Below, in pieces: positions 15,907 to 24,863 of a stretch of 37,634 bases of DNA (position 1 is the first letter of the stretch; each line of letters opens with the position of its first letter). The position numbers and the translations under genes are program-made. A model generated the notes under the pieces. The model was not told the DNA's origin. It did no database searches and saw nothing but the letters and a program-made list of their open reading frames with translations. Source of the stretch: Ruminococcus flavefaciens (GTDB taxonomy: Bacteria; Bacillota; Clostridia; Oscillospirales; Ruminococcaceae); contig CACXEJ010000014.1 in assembly GCA_902766595.1 (NCBI GenBank), forward strand, positions 1-37,634, in the 5' to 3' direction.

Positions 15907-18900
15907 ATGATCAATAATTTCGTTGAACTATATGAAAACACTGTGAAAAACTGCCCGGACCGGACTGCGTTCAGGTTTAAGGAGGATACGCTTTCGTTTG
16001 CGGAGCTGAGCAGAAAAGTCGATGCAGTCTGCGGCTATGTTCAGCACTATTGCAAGTCCGGCAGCTGTGTTGGTATCTATATGTACAGATGCCTTGAGCT
16101 GCCTGCTGTTATTCTTGGCATTCTCAAGGCTGGTATGACATACGTTCCGCTCGATCCGGAATACCCGGAAAAAAGGATAGAGTATATCATCTCAGATTCG
16201 GGAACAGATTTTATCATCTGTGATAAGCCCAATGCAGGCAAATTGAATGGGATAAGAACTGAGTGCGCTGAAAATATCATTGCAGAAAATAAATATGAAG
16301 CACTTCCGGTCAATGCTGCTGAACTTGATGATAAAACTGCATTTATACTCTATACGTCAGGTTCTTCCGGAAATCCCAAGGGCATAAGACTTTCCCACAA
16401 GGGACATTGTCATCTTGTTCTGGAGATAATCAGATACTTTGGACTCACGCAGAGCGACAGATTTATCTTTAAGACCTCCATCTGCTATATCCCGAGCAGC
16501 TATGAGTTGTTTATGCCGCTTTATCTCGGTGCAGAAAACATTATTGCTGAATCGGGAACACAGGGAGATGCAGATCATATTATTGATATTTTCAATAAAG
16601 AGCATATTACATTTACCGTTTTTGTTCCGAGTATGCTTCAGGCATTTCTGAAAAGATGCGAAACAAGAGGAAAATTCTTCCCTGATCTCAGAAAGATAGC
16701 CTGCGCCGGCGAACCGTTGTATCAGAGCACGGCTAACGATGCAAAAAAGTTTATGAACGGTGATATCTACAATTGCTATGGTATGACTGAAACTGCCGGA
16801 GCCATTGCGGCATACTGCTGCAAAGCAGGAGAGGACTGCATCTATGCTCCTATGGGAAAAATGTTCGGCAATGTTGATTACTGCATACTTGACGATGAGA
16901 TGAGACCAACCAATGAAGGTGTCCTTTATGTTAATGCCGATAACATTATGACCTCTTATCACAACCTTGAACAGCTGAATAAAGAGAGATACATCGATAT
17001 AGAGATAAACGGTGTGAAAAAGAAGCTCTTTACTACTCTTGACAGGATCAGAACAGACGGCGAGCATATGGAGTATGTAGGAAGAGAAGACACTATGGTA
17101 AAAGTGAGAGGGCTTCGCATTGAGATAGGAGAGATCGAAACGCGTCTTCAGAATTGCCGCTATATTTCTGAGGCTGTTGTAGTTACGGACAATGAAAGAC
17201 TAACAGCTTATGTGGTCAAGAGCGATGAAGCCGCCGGAATTCCGCAGAATGTACTTGTTTCCGAGACAAAAAAGGAAATGAGCAGCTATGTTCAGGAATA
17301 TATGATCCCCTCTATATGGAAGCTCATTGGCAAGATACCGCGCCTTCCTAACGGCAAGATCAACAGAAAGCTCCTGAGTGATATTGCTGAGATACAGATG
17401 ACAGAAATACAGGCTTGTGAAGATATTACAGGAAGCAAAACAGAAGCAGAAATAGCCGAAATATGGAAAAAAGAGCTCGGTCTCCAGTCAGTGTCCTGTG
17501 AAAGCTCTTTCTTTGAGCTCGGAGGAGTATCACTTCAGGTCATCAATATGCTTGACAGGATACAGCGCAGATATGGCATACAGATCGGCTTCACCGAGTT
17601 TATGAAGGATCCTACCATACGTTTTATTGCAGATAAAGTCGATGGTTCTGAGAATAAAGGCTGTGAAGAGAGCGGATTTGTTCCTGTAAGCACGGATAAT
17701 GAGGAACGCTTCGGGCTTACTGATCTTCAGCAGTCATATTATCTTGGAAGAAAAGAAGGTTTTATGCTCAGCGATGTGGTAACTCACAGCTGTGCTGAAC
17801 TCAAAGTCGATAGTTTTGATGAGGATAAGATCATTTCCATTATCAATAAAATGACGGAAAAGCATTCGATGCTCCGCTGCCGTTTTGATGATGCGGAACA
17901 TCAGCATTTCAGAAAGAGCATTGATGCTCCGGTATTTATTGAAAAGCTGTCTACGGAAAATGACAATGAAGCATATATATCCGAGCGCTTCAATGAGATA
18001 AACCAGCTCGTCCTTGATCCTGAAAAAGATGTTATGTTCAGAGCATATGCATTTGTTTCAGCTGACGGTTCAGCTTATATAGTGTTCTATTTCGATAATA
18101 TGATACTTGACGGGCGCAGTACAGCTTCATTTATCAATGAATTCTCATCTGAATGGGCTGGTGTTCCTGCCGAAGAAGGCGGCTTTATATACAGCTTTGC
18201 GGATCATATCGAGAACATAAAGCGTGTGCGTTCATCTGAAAAATATGCTAAAGACAGAGAATTCTGGCTTGAACGCATAGCTTCGCTTCCGGAACCTGTA
18301 AAGCTGCCCCTTGATAATCAGCCGGAGCTTATCGAAAAGGCTGTGCCGGTGTGCTACAATTACGGTATATCTGATGAGCTGTGGAACAAAGTCGGAATTA
18401 TAGCAAGAAAAAACGGACTTTCGGAATTTTCTGTAATACTTACGGCACTTATAAGAGCACTTGGACGTGTAAACTACGGAAGCAGATTTCTGCTTAGTAT
18501 ACCTGAGTATATCAGACCGTCGGCTCCAAAGGATTTCGACAGGATGCTCGGCGAATTCTCAGACTTTATGATATTTGACTGTGAGAATGTGCAGGAGGAT
18601 CTCCTTACATCAGCAAAGAAAAATCAGGAGCAGCTCTGGGAGCTTAAAGAACATAACAGCTTTGGCGGTACAGAGATACTGCGTGAGATATGCAGAGCAA
18701 GCGGCGACCTTTTCAGCGGAGTTATTCCGGTTGTATTCACGTCTATGCTTGAAGCTGATATTGCGTCTTACAGCGGAGTCAGACTTCTCCGCACACAGTC
18801 GCATACATCTCAGGTGCAGCTCGAGATCGTTCTCAGCAGATATAACGGCAGGATAAATCTCTGCTTTACAACGCTTGAGGGACTTGTCTCAGAGAGTACA

Positions 18901-21900
18901 GCTGCATCGGTTTACGGCATCGTTTCAAATATCCTTGCTGATATAGCTGAAAGCGGCAATATGCTGTCGGATATGTATGATGTTCTTCCGGAAACAGACA
19001 AGAGGATAATCGGCACAGCGGCTCTTGAGAATAAGGAACTGGAGTATTCAACTGTCAGAGAAATGCTTCTTGAGTCATTTGAGAAACACGGCAGTAATAC
19101 AGCGTTAGTATACAGAGGAAAAGAGTATACATACGATGAACTGCGCAGTCTTGCTGATAAAGCGGCAGCTTTCATTAATGAAAAAGCTGACGGCGAGATC
19201 GCAGCGGTACTTATGGATAATTCTGTTGAGCGTATCGCAGCAATCATCGGAGTCGTTCTTTCAGGCAAGGTGTATATGCCGCTTGAATATGAGTATCCTG
19301 CTGAAAGAGTAAAACTCTGTCTCGATAATGCCGGCGTCAGAACGCTCATCACCGATGCAGCACGAGCATCTGAATTCAGCAGTTATAACACTTACACATG
19401 GAATGACATCGAAAGCGGCGGCACAGCTTATGATGGAAAATACAGCAGCAATGAGCTTTTCACTGTCATTCATACATCAGGCTCGACCGGTGTTCCTAAG
19501 GCTGTAATGGTAAAGAATGCAGGAGTTGTAAACTGTATAGCCTACACGAATGAGAGATTTGGAGTTAATAAGAATGACAGGGCGATAGCGCTTACAAATG
19601 TATCGCATGACCTTTCATTGTATGATATATTTGGTATGCTTACAGCCGGCGGCTGCATCGTTATCCCTGATGCTGACAAGCGCCGTGATCCGATCCATTG
19701 GAAGGATATCGCTGAAAGGTTTGGCGTAACTGTATGGAATTCTGTTCCGGCATTTATGGAAATGTTCACAAGAACTCTCATTGACTGCGGAAGCCGCCTT
19801 CCGAATTCATTAAGACTTGTATTCCTTGGCGGAGACTTCATTTCTCCTTCAAATATACAGAATATCTTTGACTTGTCAGACGGTATCAGGACGGTCAGTG
19901 TAGGAGGACCAACTGAGACAACTATGTGGAATATCTGCCACGAGATAACTTCTGAGGATTTACAGAAGGGCTATATCCCTTACGGCAGGCAGATTGCCAA
20001 CTGCAAATACCGCATACTGAATGAAGCTCATCAGGAAATGTGTGCAGGGGTTGCCGGACTTATGTTCTGCGAAGGCATATCACTTTCCGAGGGATACCTG
20101 AATGCTCCCGAAGAAACTGCCAAAAGATTTGTATTATCGCACAGCGGCGAAAGAATGTATGATACAGGGGATCTGGGATGCTGGCTTGAAAACGGTGAGA
20201 TTAGGATATTCGGACGTGCAGATAATCAGGTGAAGATACTTGGAAAGCGTATAGAGATCCCTGAGATCGAAAAGTCTCTTACAGGGCTCGGCGGGATTGA
20301 AGAGGTCGTTGTATGCGCTGATACCGCTGCGAACAGGATATATGCTTTTTATAAGGCTGAGAGTGAGGTAGATGAAGATAATGTCAGGGCACTTGCAGGT
20401 GAGATCCTGCCTTCATATATGATCCCGAACAGCTTCTGCAGAGTGAATTCTTTCCCTCTTTCCTACAACGGAAAGGTCAGCCGTAAAGAGCTTATTTCTC
20501 GTATTTCTGCTGAAAACACGGTGACAAATGCAGATCACAGCCGGATGAGTTTATGGGAAAAGAGAGTATATGATGTCATTCAGGAAATGGTGCCGATACC
20601 TGGTGTTAAGGCAGAGGACAACCTGTTTATGGCAGGCGTCAATTCTCTCACATCTGTAATGCTTGTGAACAGACTTCACAGCCTTTACGGTATAAGCATA
20701 CCCGTGAGTGAGTTCTTCAATGAACCGACTATCGCTGCAACTGCTAAAAAGCTATCTTGTTCAAGATCCGAGGTCATCGACTTTGAAATAGACAAGAGCA
20801 AAAAATGGGATAACTTCCCGTTAAGCGAACTTCAGCAGGCTTATGTCGTAGGACGCGATCCCGACACAGAGCTTGGAAGTGTACCTACCCATTTTTACGC
20901 TGAGCTGCTTTTTGACAATTACTACCATGAACGCCTTTACCGCACATTCTATACTATTGTTAACAGACACGATGTTTTCCGCTGCATTATAAGGCAGAAT
21001 GGCACTCAGCAATTTGTTGATGAGGAGCTTATACCTGATATTCCGCTCAGAGACCTCAGCTATCTCAATGAAGCCGAACGTGAAAAAATAATCCACAGGA
21101 TACGCTATGAAATGGCTCATAGCGTGCTTGATCCTGAGGAGTATCCGCTGTTCAGGCTGTGCGTCAGCAAAATCAGCAAAACAAGTGCGATAGTGCATAT
21201 GTATTTTGATACTCTCATTGCTGACGGCTGGAGCGCAAATGTACTTGCAGATGAGATAGACAGACTGTATTCGGATCCTGATGCCGAGCTGAAACCGTTA
21301 GGTGTTGATTTCCGGGATTATGTTCTGTATAAGCAGGCTCTTGAGAAAACCGAGAAGTTCAGTGCTGACAGACAGTACTGGATCGACCGTATTGATGATT
21401 TCCCTGAGGCAGCATCGCTTCCGCTGTTATGTGATCCTAAATCTATCAAGCACGTTACCTGCGATCAGAAAGAGGCAAAGCTGACAAAGCCTGAATGGAC
21501 TGCTCTTGAAGAAAAAGCTAAGAAGTATGGTACAAGTCTGTTCTCGGTTATCTTCACTTCATTCTGCAGTGTTATAATACGCTGGAACCGCGAGCAGAAG
21601 CTGCTTATATGTATGCCGACATTCGACAGACCGATGTTCCATCCGGATATCAAGAATATGGTCGGTGAGTGTTCATCGTTCTATCCGTTCACATACAGCA
21701 ATTTGGAAGACAGAACGTTTCTTGAAGCCGTAAAGGATACCGACGCTCAGATAAGAGAGCTTGACGGACACAATTACTTTATGGGTATGAATATAGTTCA
21801 TGAAATATTCAAGCGCAGGGGTACGAGCGGTTCAGCGATGATGCCTATCGTATTCTCATCGCTCCTGAATTATCAGCAGGAGGAACGTAAGAACTATAAG

Positions 21901-23913
21901 ACCGTATATTCTTCTACACACACTACACAGGTGTGGATAGATATTGATACGCAGTTCTGCGGTGATGAGATACAGTTCAACTGGAACTATGTAGTTGAGC
22001 TTATTGACGGCGAAATGCTTGAAAAGATGACTCAGCTCCAGATGGAGATACTGAGAAAGGCAGCTTATGATGACGACTTCTGGAACGAAAGATACAGTGT
22101 ACCGCTTCCGGAAAGCGATAAGAAGCTGATTTCGGAAGCCAACGGTGAAAACAAAGCTCTTACATTCAAAGGCTTTTCTGAGATACTTGAGGAATCTTTC
22201 AGAAAGAATTCTTCAAGAGACTTTATTATCACAGACGACAGGACATACAAGTATGCTGATGCGGAGAAGCGTGTGAAACAGCTTGCTGCTGAAATGGTCA
22301 GCAGAGGAGTAAAGCCCGGTGACTGTGTAGCAGTATATATGCCCAAGTCGGAGGAGCAGCTTTTTGCAATTATGGCAGCTGTATATGCCGGAGCCTTCTA
22401 TGCACCTATAGAATACGGATATCCTGTTGAGACGGTTGCAAAGTGTGCCGGAAACTGTTCTTCAAGGATAATATGTACTGATCCTTCAAAGGCATCAGAG
22501 CTTGAAGAAAAGGGACTGAATGTTTTCGTGCCGGCAGAGATTGGATATATATCCGAGCTTACTGACATTTCTCCGGTCGTTCAGGACGAAGAAGCACTCT
22601 TTGCTGTTATCCACACTTCCGGTTCAACCGGTATTCCAAAGGCTGTAATGGTCGGACAGAACGGACTTCTCAATGCATTGAGATTTACTAACAGAAGATT
22701 TGGGATAACAGGCAGTGACTGTACTATAAATGTTACAAATACTGCGCATGATATGTCTATCTATGATTTATGGGGTATGATACTTGCGGGAGGCAGAGTA
22801 GCTGTACCTGATGAGAAACACTCCAAAGATCCGGAGAAATGGTATGCTCTTATTGAGAAAGCAGGCGTAACGATCTGGAATTCAGTTCCTGCTATACTTG
22901 AAATGCTTCTTGCATGGAGCGGAGAGAAGCAGGAAATCAGAACTGTCAGACTTGTTATTTCAGGCGGAGATTTCCTCAGTCCGGAGCTTTCACGAAATGT
23001 TCTCGATAAGATGTCAGAGCCTGTACTTGTAAATGTCGGCGGTCCGACAGAGACAACGCTCTGGAATATCTATCATATTGTCACTGAAGAAGATATAGCA
23101 TCTGGTTTGATACCCTATGGTAAACCCATTGACAACACACGGTACTATATCCTGAACGAAAAGAATGAAATGGCACCTGTTAGAGTAGTCGGAACTATGC
23201 ATTGTGCAGGAGTCGGAGTAACAAAGGGATATCTCAATGATCCTGATACTACTTCAAAGAAGTATTTTGTATTGCCTGAAACAGGTGAAAGAGTGTATAA
23301 TACAGGCGATCTCGGAAAATACGATGAAAACGGTGATATCATATTCATCGGGCGCTCAGATCGTCAGGTAAAGATAAACGGAAAACGTATCGAGCTAAGC
23401 GGCATCAATGCAATGCTTCGTTCGCTTGACGGAATTCAGGGAAGCGCTGTCAAGGTTGACTCGACCGGAAAGAAGATACTCGCGTATTACGTTGCTGATG
23501 AAGAGCTTGGCGAGAAGAAGCTCCAGCAGGAACTGAAAAAGCATCTTCCGGATTATATGATACCGAAGAGCATTATCAGACTGGAGGCACTTCCGCTTAC
23601 AGCCAACGGCAAAGTTGATATGAAAAAACTTCCGGAGGAAAGAATAAATAATGAGCCGGGAACTGTTATGCATACTGACAAGGAAAAGGAAAGCGGTGTA
23701 AATGAGGACATTATAATGTTCATACGCAATATCTTTGATGATCAGAATGTTACACTGAATGATAATTTCTTTATGTCGGGCGGAAACTCAATAATGCTCA
23801 TTCAGCTTATAAACTATATCAATGAAAAATATGGAGTTATGCTCAATGTTGCCGATATGTTTGCTTATGAAACGATAGGAGAGATCGCCACCGAGATTTC
23901 AGCAAATATCTGA
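15907..23913 (+). CDS. Three-module NRPS: A-PCP-Cy-A-PCP-Cy-A-PCP
   Basis: 2668 residues. Module 1: A1 (core YTSGSSGNPKG at 149, Lys484 in NGKINRK) and PCP1 (Ser542 in ELGGVS). Module 2: Cy1 from about 600 (FGLTDLQQSYYLGR, DNMILDGRS at 730-738), A2 (HTSGSTG at 1189, Lys1523) and PCP2 (Ser1580). Module 3: Cy2 from 1637 (FPLSELQQAYVVGR, DTLIADGWS at 1768-1776), A3 (2236, Lys2569) and PCP3 (Ser2628). DxxxxDxxS marks heterocyclisation domains, which condense and cyclise Cys, Ser or Thr into thiazoline or oxazoline rings. A2 and A3 have DLSLYD and DMSIYD with WNSVPA and an MW or LW pair, close to cysteine pockets. A1 has Ile195 where alpha-amino-acid domains have Asp. There is no methylation, epimerisation, oxidase or release domain. 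Confidence 0.93.
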   Translation: MINNFVELYENTVKNCPDRTAFRFKEDTLSFAELSRKVDAVCGYVQHYCKSGSCVGIYMYRCLELPAVILGILKAGMTYVPLDPEYPEKRIEYIISDSGTDFIICDKPNAGKLNGIRTECAENIIAENKYEALPVNAAELDDKTAFILYTSGSSGNPKGIRLSHKGHCHLVLEIIRYFGLTQSDRFIFKTSICYIPSSYELFMPLYLGAENIIAESGTQGDADHIIDIFNKEHITFTVFVPSMLQAFLKRCETRGKFFPDLRKIACAGEPLYQSTANDAKKFMNGDIYNCYGMTETAGAIAAYCCKAGEDCIYAPMGKMFGNVDYCILDDEMRPTNEGVLYVNADNIMTSYHNLEQLNKERYIDIEINGVKKKLFTTLDRIRTDGEHMEYVGREDTMVKVRGLRIEIGEIETRLQNCRYISEAVVVTDNERLTAYVVKSDEAAGIPQNVLVSETKKEMSSYVQEYMIPSIWKLIGKIPRLPNGKINRKLLSDIAEIQMTEIQACEDITGSKTEAEIAEIWKKELGLQSVSCESSFFELGGVSLQVINMLDRIQRRYGIQIGFTEFMKDPTIRFIADKVDGSENKGCEESGFVPVSTDNEERFGLTDLQQSYYLGRKEGFMLSDVVTHSCAELKVDSFDEDKIISIINKMTEKHSMLRCRFDDAEHQHFRKSIDAPVFIEKLSTENDNEAYISERFNEINQLVLDPEKDVMFRAYAFVSADGSAYIVFYFDNMILDGRSTASFINEFSSEWAGVPAEEGGFIYSFADHIENIKRVRSSEKYAKDREFWLERIASLPEPVKLPLDNQPELIEKAVPVCYNYGISDELWNKVGIIARKNGLSEFSVILTALIRALGRVNYGSRFLLSIPEYIRPSAPKDFDRMLGEFSDFMIFDCENVQEDLLTSAKKNQEQLWELKEHNSFGGTEILREICRASGDLFSGVIPVVFTSMLEADIASYSGVRLLRTQSHTSQVQLEIVLSRYNGRINLCFTTLEGLVSESTAASVYGIVSNILADIAESGNMLSDMYDVLPETDKRIIGTAALENKELEYSTVREMLLESFEKHGSNTALVYRGKEYTYDELRSLADKAAAFINEKADGEIAAVLMDNSVERIAAIIGVVLSGKVYMPLEYEYPAERVKLCLDNAGVRTLITDAARASEFSSYNTYTWNDIESGGTAYDGKYSSNELFTVIHTSGSTGVPKAVMVKNAGVVNCIAYTNERFGVNKNDRAIALTNVSHDLSLYDIFGMLTAGGCIVIPDADKRRDPIHWKDIAERFGVTVWNSVPAFMEMFTRTLIDCGSRLPNSLRLVFLGGDFISPSNIQNIFDLSDGIRTVSVGGPTETTMWNICHEITSEDLQKGYIPYGRQIANCKYRILNEAHQEMCAGVAGLMFCEGISLSEGYLNAPEETAKRFVLSHSGERMYDTGDLGCWLENGEIRIFGRADNQVKILGKRIEIPEIEKSLTGLGGIEEVVVCADTAANRIYAFYKAESEVDEDNVRALAGEILPSYMIPNSFCRVNSFPLSYNGKVSRKELISRISAENTVTNADHSRMSLWEKRVYDVIQEMVPIPGVKAEDNLFMAGVNSLTSVMLVNRLHSLYGISIPVSEFFNEPTIAATAKKLSCSRSEVIDFEIDKSKKWDNFPLSELQQAYVVGRDPDTELGSVPTHFYAELLFDNYYHERLYRTFYTIVNRHDVFRCIIRQNGTQQFVDEELIPDIPLRDLSYLNEAEREKIIHRIRYEMAHSVLDPEEYPLFRLCVSKISKTSAIVHMYFDTLIADGWSANVLADEIDRLYSDPDAELKPLGVDFRDYVLYKQALEKTEKFSADRQYWIDRIDDFPEAASLPLLCDPKSIKHVTCDQKEAKLTKPEWTALEEKAKKYGTSLFSVIFTSFCSVIIRWNREQKLLICMPTFDRPMFHPDIKNMVGECSSFYPFTYSNLEDRTFLEAVKDTDAQIRELDGHNYFMGMNIVHEIFKRRGTSGSAMMPIVFSSLLNYQQEERKNYKTVYSSTHTTQVWIDIDTQFCGDEIQFNWNYVVELIDGEMLEKMTQLQMEILRKAAYDDDFWNERYSVPLPESDKKLISEANGENKALTFKGFSEILEESFRKNSSRDFIITDDRTYKYADAEKRVKQLAAEMVSRGVKPGDCVAVYMPKSEEQLFAIMAAVYAGAFYAPIEYGYPVETVAKCAGNCSSRIICTDPSKASELEEKGLNVFVPAEIGYISELTDISPVVQDEEALFAVIHTSGSTGIPKAVMVGQNGLLNALRFTNRRFGITGSDCTINVTNTAHDMSIYDLWGMILAGGRVAVPDEKHSKDPEKWYALIEKAGVTIWNSVPAILEMLLAWSGEKQEIRTVRLVISGGDFLSPELSRNVLDKMSEPVLVNVGGPTETTLWNIYHIVTEEDIASGLIPYGKPIDNTRYYILNEKNEMAPVRVVGTMHCAGVGVTKGYLNDPDTTSKKYFVLPETGERVYNTGDLGKYDENGDIIFIGRSDRQVKINGKRIELSGINAMLRSLDGIQGSAVKVDSTGKKILAYYVADEELGEKKLQQELKKHLPDYMIPKSIIRLEALPLTANGKVDMKKLPEERINNEPGTVMHTDKEKESGVNEDIIMFIRNIFDDQNVTLNDNFFMSGGNSIMLIQLINYINEKYGVMLNVADMFAYETIGEIATEISANI

Positions 23914-24004
23914 TTGTATTTGTATCTACTAACAAAATAATGTTATTATCAACCTGCTATTATGTTATACTATACAAACTTTGTGAAAGCCATATGATAT
24001 TTTA

Positions 24005-24033
24005 TTGACAATTGCGGTTTAAGGTGGTATTAT
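24005..24033 (+). promoter_or_regulatory. Promoter of the ABC/KS operon
   Basis: TTGACA, 17 bases, TATTAT. It lies in the 242-base gap after the NRPS and about 120 bases before the ABC ATPase start, so the second gene run can be transcribed on its own. Confidence 0.65.
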
Positions 24034-24074
24034 TTTTAATCGGGCGATAAACATTCATATTTTTTGAACTCAGC

Positions 24075-24132
24075 GATCCGGCATTTTTTAATGTGTCGGA
24101 TCACAATATTGTGTTATAAGGTTAGCTATAAC
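24075..24132 (+). promoter_or_regulatory. Cluster of inverted repeats in the ABC-operon leader
   Basis: Three dyads follow each other: GATCCG (24075-24080) with CGGATC (24097-24102); the perfect 12-base palindrome CACAATATTGTG (24102-24113); and GTTATA (24113-24118) with TATAAC (24127-24132). No T-run follows, so a terminator is unlikely. They lie between promoter and ribosome binding site and may bind a regulator or fold in the mRNA. Confidence 0.4.
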
Positions 24133-24155
24133 AAACATCTATAAGGAGAGGTATA

Positions 24156-24863
24156 ATGAGTAAGGAAATGATTCGGTTTGAACACGTTTTTCGTTCTTAT
24201 GGCGAGGGAGAAAATCAATTCTACGCTGTTAAGGATGTAAATTTTGAGATACTTGAGGGTGAGGTCGTCGTCATACTCGGGCAGTCTGGTGCAGGCAAGT
24301 CAACCGTTCTCAATATGATAGGCGGAATTGACAGTCCGTCCAAAGGCAAAATAATAGTAAACGGAAAGGATATAACTGACTATTACGAATCTCAGATGTC
24401 GGATTACCGTGCATATGAGATAGGCTTTGTATTCCAGTTCTATAATCTTCTGACAGGTCTTACTGCTTTTGAAAACGTAAATCTTGTCAGGGAGATAGTC
24501 AAAGAGCCTCTTGATGCAGATACGATGCTGGAAGCAGTTGGTCTGATAAAAAAGAAGAAGAAATTCCCGTCGCAGATGTCCGGCGGAGAACAGCAGCGTG
24601 TATCTATTGCAAGAGCGCTTGCAAAAAATCCTTCTATAATACTGGGAGATGAGCCGACCGGAGCGCTTGATTCGGAAACCGGCAAAAAGGTACTGCGGCT
24701 TATGTATGATGTATGCCGTGAACATAACAAAACTCTTATCCTCGTCACACATAATGCTAATATAGCTCAATGTGCGGATAAGGTCATATATATGAAGAAT
24801 TCCCAGATACAGAAGATCGTTACAAACGATAGTCCGGTGCCGGTGGAGGAACTTGAATTATGA
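24156..24863 (+). CDS. ABC transporter ATPase, MacB/LolD type
   Basis: 235 residues. GQSGAGKST (42-50) is Walker [19 protein letters not shown] the Q-loop region typical of the MacB/LolD/FtsE group, [15 protein letters not shown] the ABC signature, [11 protein letters not shown] Walker B and VTHN the switch histidine. It hydrolyses ATP to drive the FtsX-like permease encoded next, with which it overlaps as ATGA. Systems of this kind move lipids, peptides and antibiotics out of the membrane or sense them by mechanotransmission. Placed between the NRPS and the rest of the cluster, it most likely exports the product or protects the producer. AAGGAG precedes the ATG. Confidence 0.92.
   Translation: MSKEMIRFEHVFRSYGEGENQFYAVKDVNFEILEGEVVVILGQSGAGKSTVLNMIGGIDSPSKGKIIVNGKDITDYYESQMSDYRAYEIGFVFQFYNLLTGLTAFENVNLVREIVKEPLDADTMLEAVGLIKKKKKFPSQMSGGEQQRVSIARALAKNPSIILGDEPTGALDSETGKKVLRLMYDVCREHNKTLILVTHNANIAQCADKVIYMKNSQIQKIVTNDSPVPVEELEL

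Noticed and set aside
16357-17067. Minus-strand open frame opposite the NRPS
   Set aside because: Shadow of the first adenylation domain, with no ribosome binding site or recognisable product.
24075-24102. GATCCG/CGGATC hairpin as a terminator after the NRPS gene
   Set aside because: The arms are short, the T-run lies in the loop and none follows the stem; it also lies downstream of the promoter at 24005-24033.
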